A stretch of 9,769 bases of DNA from Acidimicrobiaceae bacterium. Its GTDB lineage: Bacteria; Actinomycetota; Acidimicrobiia; Acidimicrobiales; UBA10347. The stretch lies in the NCBI GenBank assembly GCA_003485885.1, contig DNHM01000014.1:1-9769 (forward strand). The letters run 5' to 3'. The position numbers were made by a program, and so were the translations under genes. Positions 1-6,628 of this stretch are shown here, piece by piece (the stretch's first letter is position 1; the number at the start of each line of letters is the position of its first letter). The notes beneath the pieces are model-generated. The model saw nothing but the letters and a program-made list of their open reading frames with translations. It made no database searches and had not been told where the DNA came from.

Positions 1-924
1 ATGGGTCTGATGGCGCCGACGATCAATCTGTTCGGTACCGACGAACAAAAGGCCAACCACATCGACACGTTCCTGCGGGCCGAGGAGTTATGTATTCAGC
101 TCTTCAGCGAGCCGAATGCCGGTAGCGATCTTGCTGGACTTGCCTGTAGGGCAGTCAAAGATGGCGACGAGTGGGTGGTCAACGGTCAGAAGGTCTGGAC
201 CAGCGGCGCTCAGTTCGCACAATGGGGTCAGCTGATCGCCCGCAGCGATGTCGACGCCCCAAAACACAAAGGCCAGACGGCATTCATCTTGCCACTCGAT
301 TTGCCAGGAATCGAGGTGCGCCCGATCAAGCAGATGAGTGGCGGCACGTCGTTCAACGAAGTGTTCTTCAACGATGTACGAGTGCCCGATTCCATGCGCC
401 TCGGCGACGAGGGTGAAGGCTGGAAGGTTGCACTCACCACACTTGGTTTCGAACGCGATCACTCACAAGACGCAGGGGGCGGCGGCGCAAAGACCGGCGG
501 TTCGTGGATGCAGGTTTTGGATACTGCCAGAGCTATGGGGGTCGCCGACGATCCAATCGTCCGCCAGAAACTGGCCGACCTCTACATCCATCTGCAGGCT
601 GAGTCGTACACGCTGCGCCGCGCCGCTGACCTGGCCAAGGGTGGAACACCCGGCCCCGAAGGTTCACTCGGCAAGCTGCTGTGGACCAAAGGCATGACCC
701 GCATGTCCGACGTGGTCAGCGACATTCTCGGCAGTCGACTGACCGCCGACACAGGCGAGTGGGGCACCTACGCATGGGGTGAGCACGTATTGGGTGCGCC
801 CGGCTACCGCATCGCTGGCGGCTCCGACGAAATCCAACGCAATATCATCGGCGAGCGAGTGCTGGGCCTGCCTGGCGAACCTCGCACCGATAAGGGCATG
901 GCCTGGAAAGACGTCCCGCGGTGA
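1..924 (+). CDS. Acyl-CoA dehydrogenase, FadE type (5' partial)
   Basis: FAD-dependent enzyme that introduces the alpha-beta double bond into an acyl-CoA, passing electrons to electron-transfer flavoprotein; cytosolic. Seen in the 307 residues: SEPNAGSDLAG (36-46) and NGQKVWTSGA (61-70) of the flavin/substrate-binding middle domain, then the helical C-terminal domain ending in GGSDEIQRNIIGERVLGLP (273-291). Family members are usually 380-400 residues and about 90 N-terminal residues are missing. The ATG at base 1 therefore coincides with the window edge and is probably internal, with the true start upstream. The glutamate of the YEGT-type motif (catalytic base in medium-chain enzymes) is not at its usual place: the sequence reads AGGSDEIQ. 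This is common in actinobacterial FadE paralogues, which place the base elsewhere or have diverged substrates. Substrate cannot be told from sequence. The 256-base gap to the next gene makes co-transcription uncertain. Confidence 0.93.
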   Translation: MGLMAPTINLFGTDEQKANHIDTFLRAEELCIQLFSEPNAGSDLAGLACRAVKDGDEWVVNGQKVWTSGAQFAQWGQLIARSDVDAPKHKGQTAFILPLDLPGIEVRPIKQMSGGTSFNEVFFNDVRVPDSMRLGDEGEGWKVALTTLGFERDHSQDAGGGGAKTGGSWMQVLDTARAMGVADDPIVRQKLADLYIHLQAESYTLRRAADLAKGGTPGPEGSLGKLLWTKGMTRMSDVVSDILGSRLTADTGEWGTYAWGEHVLGAPGYRIAGGSDEIQRNIIGERVLGLPGEPRTDKGMAWKDVPR

Positions 925-1180
925 TTCTCCGCTTCGAACGCGGCTCATGAGATTCACCGCAGTAGTGAGAGCTTCCTCGACCCTGCATCCGCCCGGCATG
1001 GAAGACACGCGCTAGGCCAGTGGCGTAACTCACGAGCCGCAGCCAGCTACGACTGGATTAGGCACGTGCCCTAGGTTGGAGGAACGGCAACCGGGGCCAT
1101 CACAACAAGATCATGTTGCGGCCAAGGCCGGAAGCAAGCGGCGCGAGTAGCGAGCAAGCGTCGCGGAAAGACAGCAGATC
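925..1180 (+). other. Intergenic region upstream of acoA-like gene
   Basis: No convincing gene. It holds a 10-bp palindrome GGCACGTGCC (1061-1070). It also holds a direct repeat of AGCAAGCG followed by (G/T)CGCG, at 1133-1145 and 1153-1165 with 20-base spacing, lying just ahead of the ribosome-binding site. The part CGCGA (1142-1146) can also pair with TCGCG (1161-1165). The promoter of the acoAB genes is probably in here, but I cannot name clear -35 and -10 boxes. Confidence 0.4.
1165..1170 (+). promoter_or_regulatory. Weak ribosome-binding site of acoA-like gene
   Basis: GGAAAG ends ten bases before the ATG at 1181. Spacing is long but usable. The first residues after this ATG (EITNEVLKDLHYRMIRIRFFEE) match the usual start of E1-alpha chains, which supports this start. 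Confidence 0.4.
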
Positions 1181-2164
1181 ATGGAAATCACCAACGAGGT
1201 ACTCAAGGACTTGCACTACCGCATGATCCGCATCCGCTTCTTCGAAGAGGCGGCTGGCAAGCTGTTTGAGAACTCCGAGATGCCAGGCTTCCTCCACCTG
1301 TACGTGGGCGAAGAAGCCGTTGCTGCCGGCGTGTGCGCAGCGTTGCGTCCCGACGACCAGATCGGTTCGACGCATCGTGGTCACGGCCACTTGGTTGGCA
1401 AGGGTGGCGACCTGCCCAAGATGATGGCCGAGCTCATGGGCAAAGCCGACGGTTACTGCAATGGCAAGGGTGGTTCTATGCACATCTGCGATCTGGATCT
1501 GAACATGCTCGGTGCCAACGGCATCGTTGGCGCTGGTGCGCCAATTGCTGTCGGCGCAGCGTTTGCCAACAAGTACCGAGGCAATGACACCGTCGCTGTT
1601 GTGTTCTTCGGTGATGGCGCCGTGAACATCGGTGCGTTCCACGAGGCTGCAAACATGGCAGCTGCGCTGCAGCTTCCTGCGGTGTTCGTGTGTGAGAACA
1701 ATGAATACGGCGAGTACACGCCACGGTCTAAGACCATGGCGATCGACGATGTCGTTGACCGCGCTGCCGGTTACGGCATGCCCGGCGTCATCGTCGACGG
1801 TATGGACTCTGTTGCGGTATACGAAGCAACAACCCAGGCCGTTGCTCGAGCACGTGCCGGTCACGGCCCGTCGTTCATCGAGTGCAAGACCTATCGGTAT
1901 TACAACCATCATGGTGTGCAGATCATGGGCTTCAAATACCGCACCGACGAAGAAGTCGATATGTGGAAGACGCGTGACTGCATCGAGGGAATCGAACGCG
2001 ACATGCTTGCGCAAGGTGTCATGACCCAAGACGAGATCGACACCATTCGAGCCAAGGTGCAAGCCGACGTCGACGAGGCTGTCGAGTTCGGCCGCAATAG
2101 CCCATTCCCCGACGTCGACACCTTGATGGACGACGTCTACACCGTGGCAGGAGCAAACTCATGA
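1181..2164 (+). CDS. acoA: Thiamine-diphosphate 2-oxoacid/acetoin dehydrogenase E1, alpha subunit
   Basis: Alpha chain of a two-chain E1 of the pyruvate/acetoin dehydrogenase family. With the beta chain it binds thiamine diphosphate and Mg, cleaves a 2-oxoacid or acetoin and normally passes the acyl unit to a lipoyl-bearing E2. Seen: HRGHGH (65-70), KGGSMH (96-101), GANGIVGAGAPIAVGAA (111-127), and the cofactor-binding motif from GDGA (144-147) to ENN (172-174). Length (327) is normal. The loop after ECKTYRYY differs from the usual RYxGHSxxD: here N242-H243-H244-G245, keeping a histidine but losing the Gly before it and the Ser/Asp after it. The stop overlaps the beta gene by four bases (ATGA), indicating translational coupling. 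The symbol rests on family resemblance plus the AcoX-like gene downstream; a pyruvate or branched-chain 2-oxoacid substrate is equally possible from sequence alone. Confidence 0.9.
   Translation: MEITNEVLKDLHYRMIRIRFFEEAAGKLFENSEMPGFLHLYVGEEAVAAGVCAALRPDDQIGSTHRGHGHLVGKGGDLPKMMAELMGKADGYCNGKGGSMHICDLDLNMLGANGIVGAGAPIAVGAAFANKYRGNDTVAVVFFGDGAVNIGAFHEAANMAAALQLPAVFVCENNEYGEYTPRSKTMAIDDVVDRAAGYGMPGVIVDGMDSVAVYEATTQAVARARAGHGPSFIECKTYRYYNHHGVQIMGFKYRTDEEVDMWKTRDCIEGIERDMLAQGVMTQDEIDTIRAKVQADVDEAVEFGRNSPFPDVDTLMDDVYTVAGANS
2149..2153 (+). promoter_or_regulatory. Ribosome-binding site of acoB-like gene
   Basis: AGGAG lies inside the last codons of the alpha gene, seven bases before the ATG at 2161. 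With the ATGA overlap it fixes the beta start and implies coupled, equimolar synthesis of the two subunits. Confidence 0.7.
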
Positions 2165-3162
2165 GCGCAACCGAAACCGAGCTCCGTGAGCTGAGCTACC
2201 TAGGCGCAGTCAACGAGGCGCTCCATCAGATCATGGCCGAAGACCCCGACGTCTTTTGCGCTGGCGAAGATGTTGGCGCTAGCGGTGGTGTGTTCGGCAG
2301 CTTCGGTGGCCTCCAGAAGAAGTACGGCGAGCTGCGTGCCGTCGATACACCTATCAGCGAACAAGCAATCGTCGGTCTTGGTATCGGCGCTGCTGTTGCT
2401 GGCTTGCGGCCCGTCGTCGACCTCATGTTTATGGACTTCATCATGGTTGCCATGGACCAGATCGCGAACCAGGCAGCCAAGCTCAAGTACATGTTCGGTG
2501 GCAAGACAAGCCTGCCGCTGACCATCACCACCAATGCTGGCGCAGGTCTCTCGGCTGCTGCTCAGCACAGCCAGAGCCTCGAGTCGATGCTGGCCCACGT
2601 GCCGGGTCTCAAGGTCGTCATGCCTTCGAACCCCTACGATGCCAAGGGTCTCCTGGTGGCCTCCATTCGCGATGACAACCCGGTGATCTACGCCAAGACC
2701 AAGACCCTGTTCGGCACCAAGGGCCCCTGCCCAGAGGATCTGTTCGAAGTGCCGCTGGGTGTTGCAAACATCACCCGTCCTGGCACCGATGCCACCATCG
2801 TGACCTATGGACGGATGGCCGGCGAGTCGCTCAAAGCTGCGTCGATTCTTTCCAGCGAAGGTGTCGACGTCGAGGTCATCGACCTCCGCACCCTGCAACC
2901 AATGGACAGCGAGACGATCATCGCTTCGGTCAAGCGCACCAATCGCTGCGTTGTGGTGCATGAGGCAGTTCGTTTCGCGGGTATGGGCGCCGAGATTGCG
3001 GCTCAGATCCAGGAAGAAGCGTTCGACTATCTCGATGCCCCGATCGGACGTGTCGCTGCTCCGTTCTCGCCGGTGCCGTTCTCGCCCGTACTCGAAGGCG
3101 CCTATGTGCCCGATGCCAAGCGCATCGCCGAAGGCGTCCGCGCCGCCGTTCAGCGAGGTTAG
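2161..3162 (+). CDS. acoB: Thiamine-diphosphate 2-oxoacid/acetoin dehydrogenase E1, beta subunit
   Basis: Beta chain partnering the upstream alpha chain in the alpha2-beta2 E1 enzyme. Seen in the 333 residues: GEDVG (35-39), TPISEQAIVG (63-72, with the glutamate that activates the thiamine ring at E67), QHSQSLES (135-142), and the C-terminal transketolase-type domain with YGRMA, DLRTLQPMD and the closing VPFSPVLEGAYVPDAKRI. Length is typical (320-340). The stretch before HSQ reads ITTNAGAGLSAAAQ, without the Arg-Pro-Gly-Gly pattern of many pyruvate E1-beta chains; this may reflect a different substrate. Four-base overlap with the alpha gene and a good ribosome-binding site at 2149 support an operon. 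No E2 or E3 gene follows; the next gene is acoX-like. Confidence 0.92.
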   Translation: MSATETELRELSYLGAVNEALHQIMAEDPDVFCAGEDVGASGGVFGSFGGLQKKYGELRAVDTPISEQAIVGLGIGAAVAGLRPVVDLMFMDFIMVAMDQIANQAAKLKYMFGGKTSLPLTITTNAGAGLSAAAQHSQSLESMLAHVPGLKVVMPSNPYDAKGLLVASIRDDNPVIYAKTKTLFGTKGPCPEDLFEVPLGVANITRPGTDATIVTYGRMAGESLKAASILSSEGVDVEVIDLRTLQPMDSETIIASVKRTNRCVVVHEAVRFAGMGAEIAAQIQEEAFDYLDAPIGRVAAPFSPVPFSPVLEGAYVPDAKRIAEGVRAAVQRG

Positions 3163-3355
3163 CTCCTGACAATGACGAGAACCTTCTGTAGGAGCACGTG
3201 ATCGAATCAGGGTCCGACGGAGGTCGGGGGGAGTCCGGATCGCTCGCTGCGCCCGCAATCCTGTCTGAGTCGAACCGGTCTACGGTCCCTGCAAGCTTGG
3301 GCCGCCACACACATCAACCTGCCCGCGATGGCGAGCCTGAACTTGTAGAAGTGTC
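3163..3355 (+). other. acoB-acoX spacer with small hairpin and a doubtful short frame
   Basis: A 193-base spacer. CCGAC-GGAG-GTCGG (3214-3227) is a perfect 5-bp hairpin with a 4-base loop and no T-run after it. A GTG-started frame of 56 codons (3198-3368) fills most of the spacer and overlaps the acoX start, but its AGGAG (3190-3194) is only three bases from the GTG, its third-position bias is weak and I recognise no family in it. I do not call it a gene. Confidence 0.35.
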
Positions 3356-4315
3356 ATGGGAACGGTAGGGATAATCGCCAATCCGGCAGCGGGGAAAGAC
3401 ATCCGCAGGCTGGTGTCGTCGGCATCGCCGACGTCGGACATGGCCAAGATCGGTATTGTTCGACGCGCCGTGGTGGGTGCGATCGAGGGTGGTGCCGATC
3501 GGGTGCTTATTGCCGACGATCACAAGTCGCTTGGCCGCCAGGCACTGCGGGGTTTGGAGTATGACGACGCTGCGACGTCCGTCGAGATCATTGGTGACGA
3601 AGTGCATCCGGCCTCGTTTCACAGTCGGCGCATGGCCGAGCAACTGCAAGAGCTCGGGGTTGGTGCGCTCGTAACACTTGGCGGCGATGGCACCCACCGT
3701 GACATCGCGAAAGGCTGGCGCGACGCACCGATGGTGCCAGTGTCTACTGGCACGAACAATGTGTACCCACAGATGATCGAGGCAACCGTGGCCGGCCATG
3801 CTGCTGCAATTGCAGCCTCGGGTAGCAAGCCGTTGGAGCTCATCGCCCACCGAGCCAAGATCCTCGACGTCACCGGTGAGGGAATCAAGGACGATCTTGC
3901 TCTGATCGATATAGCGATGGTCGAAGGGTCTTTCACCGCAAGTCGAGCGATATGGGATGTCGACACTCTTCGTCAGCTGATCGTGACTACCGCTGAACCG
4001 GCAACCATTGGGCTGTCATCGATTGCGGCCCGGGTCGCACCAGTAACTCGTCACGAGTTTGGTGGTGTGCATCTGAGGTTCGGTCCCGGCCAGACGGTTC
4101 GAGCGCCCATCGCTCCCGGCCTCTACCACGATGTCGCTATAGCGTCGTATGAACGGTTGGATCTCGGACAGTCTGTTGTCATCGACGGCCCAGGCGTGTT
4201 GGCCTTTGATGGAGAACGAGACGTGGTGCTGGCTCCTGGTCAACAAGTGAAGATCACACTCAACGCCAACGGCCCGTGGGTGATCGACCCGACCGCTGCG
4301 TTAGCTACTGGCTAA
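3356..4315 (+). CDS. acoX: AcoX-like NAD-kinase-fold protein
   Basis: Member of the ATP-NAD kinase superfamily group found with acetoin dehydrogenase genes (AcoX). Its biochemical role in acetoin breakdown is not established; the fold suggests binding of a nucleotide or NAD. Seen: the N-terminal hallmark GIIANPAAGKDIRRLV (5-20), the kinase-fold motif GGDGT (109-113) followed by HRDIAKGW, and STGTNNVYP (130-138), which matches the NAD-kinase substrate-binding loop. The C-terminal half is beta-rich (GLYHDVAIASY, DGPGVLAFDGERDVVL), as expected for this fold. At 319 residues it is close to family length. The ATG at 3356 is chosen because the family hallmark begins at residue 5; the ribosome-binding site (AGAAG, four bases away) is weak. 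The gene is in the same direction as acoAB, 193 bases downstream, and ends before a convergent gene with a hairpin between. Confidence 0.88.
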   Translation: MGTVGIIANPAAGKDIRRLVSSASPTSDMAKIGIVRRAVVGAIEGGADRVLIADDHKSLGRQALRGLEYDDAATSVEIIGDEVHPASFHSRRMAEQLQELGVGALVTLGGDGTHRDIAKGWRDAPMVPVSTGTNNVYPQMIEATVAGHAAAIAASGSKPLELIAHRAKILDVTGEGIKDDLALIDIAMVEGSFTASRAIWDVDTLRQLIVTTAEPATIGLSSIAARVAPVTRHEFGGVHLRFGPGQTVRAPIAPGLYHDVAIASYERLDLGQSVVIDGPGVLAFDGERDVVLAPGQQVKITLNANGPWVIDPTAALATG

Positions 4316-4326
4316 TGGTTCAACCC

Positions 4327-4352
4327 GTTGGGCACAGGCCCTGGTGCCCAAC
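4327..4352. terminator. Hairpin between convergent acoX and Rieske genes
   Basis: GTTGGGCAC (4327-4335) is the exact reverse complement of GTGCCCAAC (4344-4352), with an 8-base loop. It sits 11 bases after the acoX stop and 16 bases beyond the Rieske stop, so it can serve both directions. No T-run follows on either strand, as is often the case in high-GC bacteria. Confidence 0.65.
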
Positions 4353-4368
4353 CTTCGGCAGGTGTAGA

Positions 4369-5499
4369 TCAGTCGTCTGCCACCAGCAAGTTGGTGAGCT
4401 CGCGTTCGTAGTGCGCCAATAACGGCTCGTTCGTGCCAAACGTGATGTGTTCTTGCGCGCCGGATTCGAACCCGCGTTGGATCCCTGCGCACGTCACGAA
4501 GTCCTCAGAATCGGTGACCTCCACCAGCAGGTCGAAGTTCTTCTGCCAATGTTCATCGGACCGCGTCGTGTCTCGCGGCACATAAACCGACACCGTAATG
4601 ATGGACTCGCCGGGATGAGCGCCTGGCCTGGACTGGTACAGCTGGGCATGGTCTTGCTGGTAGATCAGGATTGTGTTCGGCTGTAGCGCCCACACAATCG
4701 TCGTATGGGGAAAGAATGGCCACTCGGTTCTGGGCAACGTATCGAGATCGCTGATCGAACGACGGGTGACGACCATGCGCCCGTTGGACCCAAACGCATC
4801 GAAGAGGGCAAAGTCGCTGTGGATGAGCGGGTCGATCGTGGCCTTGTGGAGCACACCCACGTGGTACACCTCGAGGAAGGTGTCGATGACCAGTTTCCAG
4901 TTGATAGGGCGAGTGAACGTCGTTGACGTGAACAGTCGGTGATCGGCCAGGCCAAGTTCGCGTAGGTCTTGTTCAGCGCCCTGCAACGGCTCGGCAGGTA
5001 TCGAGGCAGTCGGATCGGCACTCACCCAGATCAGGCCGTGTTGTTCCAGTGTGGGAAGCGCGACGAGGCCGTCGTCAGCTTCGCCTTCGAAGTAGGCCGG
5101 TCGTCGACGAGCGGCTAACGATCCGTCGAAGTGGTACGTCCACCCGTGATACGGGCACGTCAACATCGCGGCTGCGCCACATCCTGTAGTTATCTCGGCA
5201 CCGCGGTGCCGACAGACGTTCAGAAACGCCCGAACCTGCCCGTCCGCATCTCGAGTGAGCACGACGGGTGCGGTCCCAACGGTGACCGCCGCGTAGGTGC
5301 CGGGTTGAGGGAGGATGTCGGAGAGGCCCGCGATCGTGGGCGCGTGGTTCAGCAGCGTCTGTTCGCGATCCATGCGCTCCACGCTGGTGTAGGCGTCGAC
5401 CGGTTGCCGATGGACTTCGCTCACCGCGTCGGTACCGCGGCCCGCTGTCCGATGCGCCTGGACGCGGTCGAGTAGAGCAAGTTGAGTATCTCGATCCAT
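4369..5499 (-). CDS. Rieske [2Fe-2S] non-heme iron oxygenase, alpha subunit
   Basis: Oxygenase component of a Rieske-type mono/dioxygenase, which hydroxylates its substrate using O2 and electrons supplied by a separate reductase. Numbered from the ATG at 5499 (376 residues): the Rieske cluster is C96-x-H98 ... C115-x2-H118; the mononuclear iron site is E210-x2-H213-x4-H218, with D333 in SEDFVTCAGIQRG as likely third ligand. The acidic residue that normally bridges the Rieske centre and iron of neighbouring subunits is Glu rather than Asp, as in carnitine oxygenase CntA; this hints at, but does not prove, a quaternary-amine-type substrate. A GTG at 5535 would add 12 residues. I prefer the ATG because GGCAGG lies seven bases before it and the added residues look unstructured. 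It converges on acoX and diverges from the DUF1295 gene. No ferredoxin or reductase is in the window. Confidence 0.9.
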   Translation of the reverse strand: MDRDTQLALLDRVQAHRTAGRGTDAVSEVHRQPVDAYTSVERMDREQTLLNHAPTIAGLSDILPQPGTYAAVTVGTAPVVLTRDADGQVRAFLNVCRHRGAEITTGCGAAAMLTCPYHGWTYHFDGSLAARRRPAYFEGEADDGLVALPTLEQHGLIWVSADPTASIPAEPLQGAEQDLRELGLADHRLFTSTTFTRPINWKLVIDTFLEVYHVGVLHKATIDPLIHSDFALFDAFGSNGRMVVTRRSISDLDTLPRTEWPFFPHTTIVWALQPNTILIYQQDHAQLYQSRPGAHPGESIITVSVYVPRDTTRSDEHWQKNFDLLVEVTDSEDFVTCAGIQRGFESGAQEHITFGTNEPLLAHYERELTNLLVADD

Positions 5500-5545
5500 A
5501 CGCGAGCCTGCCACATCGGCGTCAGGCGATTCCACCCGAGGCTTG

Positions 5546-5565
5546 ACCTATCGCCACCTATCGCC
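5546..5565. repeat. Perfect tandem 10-bp repeat between divergent genes
   Basis: ACCTATCGCC occurs twice back to back (5546-5555 and 5556-5565) in the roughly 110-base region between the Rieske gene and the DUF1295 gene. A spacing of one helical turn puts both copies on the same face of DNA, as in many operators. Binding by a regulator is inference. Confidence 0.55.
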
Positions 5566-5597
5566 CTGCCGAATCGGCGCGGGCCGCGTCATCGGGT

Positions 5598-5603
5598 CAT
5601 ACT
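5598..5603 (+). promoter_or_regulatory. Possible -10 box for a leaderless DUF1295 transcript
   Basis: CATACT ends five bases before the ATG at 5609, so transcription could begin at or near the A of the start codon. There is no ribosome-binding site ahead of this ATG, which fits leaderless translation. No good -35 box is visible. Confidence 0.3.
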
Positions 5604-5608
5604 GGCGC

Positions 5609-6481
5609 ATGAGTAGAAATAAGATTGCGATTCTTGCATCGATTATCAGTGCGGTGGTCGCAGCACTGGTTGCCTGGTTGGTCAGCGCCGACAGCGTGGA
5701 ACAAGCGGGCGTGCCCGCGGTGGTGTGGTGCATCCTGGCTGCGTTCGGTGTGAACTGGTTGGTGTTCATCCACTCGCTCATCAACAAGACGGAGAAGTAC
5801 TTCGATCTGACCGGCAGCCTGACCTATATATCGGTCACCATCCTGGCGCTGATCCTGGGCCCGAACAACGAAGCAACGTCGTTCATCATGGCCGGGCTCA
5901 TCTTTGTCTGGGCAGGACGACTCGGTAGCTTCCTGTTCAAGCGCATCCACGGTGATGGCGGCGTCGACAGCCGCTTCAATCGCATCCGCTCCGATCCAAT
6001 GCGGTTGTTCGAAACCTGGACGCTTCAGGCTCTGTGGGTATCGCTCACCGCGCTCGCAGCGTGGACGGCGATCACGTCTGTCGACGAGGCACCCTTCGGC
6101 GTGCTGACCATTGTCGGCCTAGTGGTGTGGATCGTCGGCTTCGCCATAGAGGTCCGAGCCGATGGCGAGAAGACCACGTTTAAGAAAGACCCCGTCAACA
6201 AGGGACGTTTCATCTCGACCGGGATCTGGGCATGGTCACGTCACCCGAACTACTTCGGCGAGATCACCCTGTGGGTCGGTATGGCGCTCATTGCTCTGCC
6301 AGCGTTCGACGGCCGAGAGTTCGTTGCTCTGATTTCGCCGCTGTTCGTGATCCTGCTACTTACAAAGATCTCCGGCCTGCCCGCCCTCGAACGACGTGGC
6401 GTTAAGCGGTGGGGCGACGAGCCCGCCTACCAGGAGTACCTGAAGAACGTGCCGGTGTTGATTCCTCGACCGCCACGCTGA
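5609..6481 (+). CDS. DUF1295 membrane protein, steroid 5-alpha-reductase-like
   Basis: Integral membrane protein of 290 residues in the DUF1295 family, related in fold to steroid 5-alpha-reductases and isoprenylcysteine methyltransferases; the bacterial substrate is unknown. Seen: hydrophobic segments at about 7-26, 37-56, 68-84, 90-106, 138-157, 164-181, 218-232 and 238-252, and the family signature GIWAWSRHPNYFGEI (205-219), which in relatives forms part of the cofactor-binding site. KRIHGDGGVDSRF after the fourth segment is also typical. A TTG frame opens at 5543, but the extra 22 residues are translated across the tandem repeat and look non-coding, so I use the ATG at 5609. It diverges from the Rieske oxygenase, and the two may share a control region. 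A link to steroid or lipid chemistry is possible but unsupported beyond family resemblance. Confidence 0.85.
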   Translation: MSRNKIAILASIISAVVAALVAWLVSADSVEQAGVPAVVWCILAAFGVNWLVFIHSLINKTEKYFDLTGSLTYISVTILALILGPNNEATSFIMAGLIFVWAGRLGSFLFKRIHGDGGVDSRFNRIRSDPMRLFETWTLQALWVSLTALAAWTAITSVDEAPFGVLTIVGLVVWIVGFAIEVRADGEKTTFKKDPVNKGRFISTGIWAWSRHPNYFGEITLWVGMALIALPAFDGREFVALISPLFVILLLTKISGLPALERRGVKRWGDEPAYQEYLKNVPVLIPRPPR

Positions 6482-6545
6482 AGGCTCAGATCCGGTTAAC
6501 TGTGAGAGCAGCCGGGGCGGGCGGTGCTGCTGGACGGGATAGTGC

Positions 6546-6568
6546 CCGGTCAGCAGCCCTGCGACCGG
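6546..6568. terminator. Hairpin between convergent DUF1295 and PEP-utilizing genes
   Basis: CCGGTC (6546-6551) pairs with GACCGG (6563-6568); inside, GCA (6553-6555) pairs with TGC (6560-6562) around a GCCC loop, leaving A6552 bulged. Nine base pairs in all, about 60 bases from the stop codons of both convergent genes. No T-run. A weaker pairing AGCAGC/GCTGCT (6507-6531) lies just before it. The rest of the 147-base gap shows nothing. Confidence 0.5.
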
Positions 6569-6628
6569 CGCCATCATCGCGGGATAGCTGCCAGGTCCTG
6601 CGCCGGATGCCGAAACACAATGGGCGGG

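Noticed and set aside
916..943. CCGCG...CGCGG inverted repeat at the end of the acyl-CoA dehydrogenase gene, as a terminator
   Set aside because: Only five pairs with an 18-base loop and no T-run; easily chance in GC-rich DNA.
1113..1226. 37-codon ATG frame overlapping the acoA start
   Set aside because: No ribosome-binding site, Arg/Ser-rich product, overlaps the real start out of frame.
1100..2062. Long minus-strand open frame (320 codons) opposite the E1 alpha gene
   Set aside because: It lies antisense to a gene with a clear family match. GC-rich codon bias keeps the opposite frame open; the product resembles no family.
2200..3258. Long minus-strand open frame (352 codons) opposite the E1 beta gene
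   Set aside because: Same reason: it mirrors a well-supported gene, with low-information His- and Arg-rich sequence.
3260..3295. GGTTCGACTC on the minus strand in the acoB-acoX spacer, resembling a tRNA T-loop
   Set aside because: The flanking bases do not pair to form a T-stem, and no cloverleaf can be drawn.
4462..4482. tRNA T-arm-like sequence GGGTTCGAATCC on the minus strand
   Set aside because: It encodes RGFESG near the end of the Rieske gene, the stem is incomplete and there is no acceptor or anticodon arm around it.
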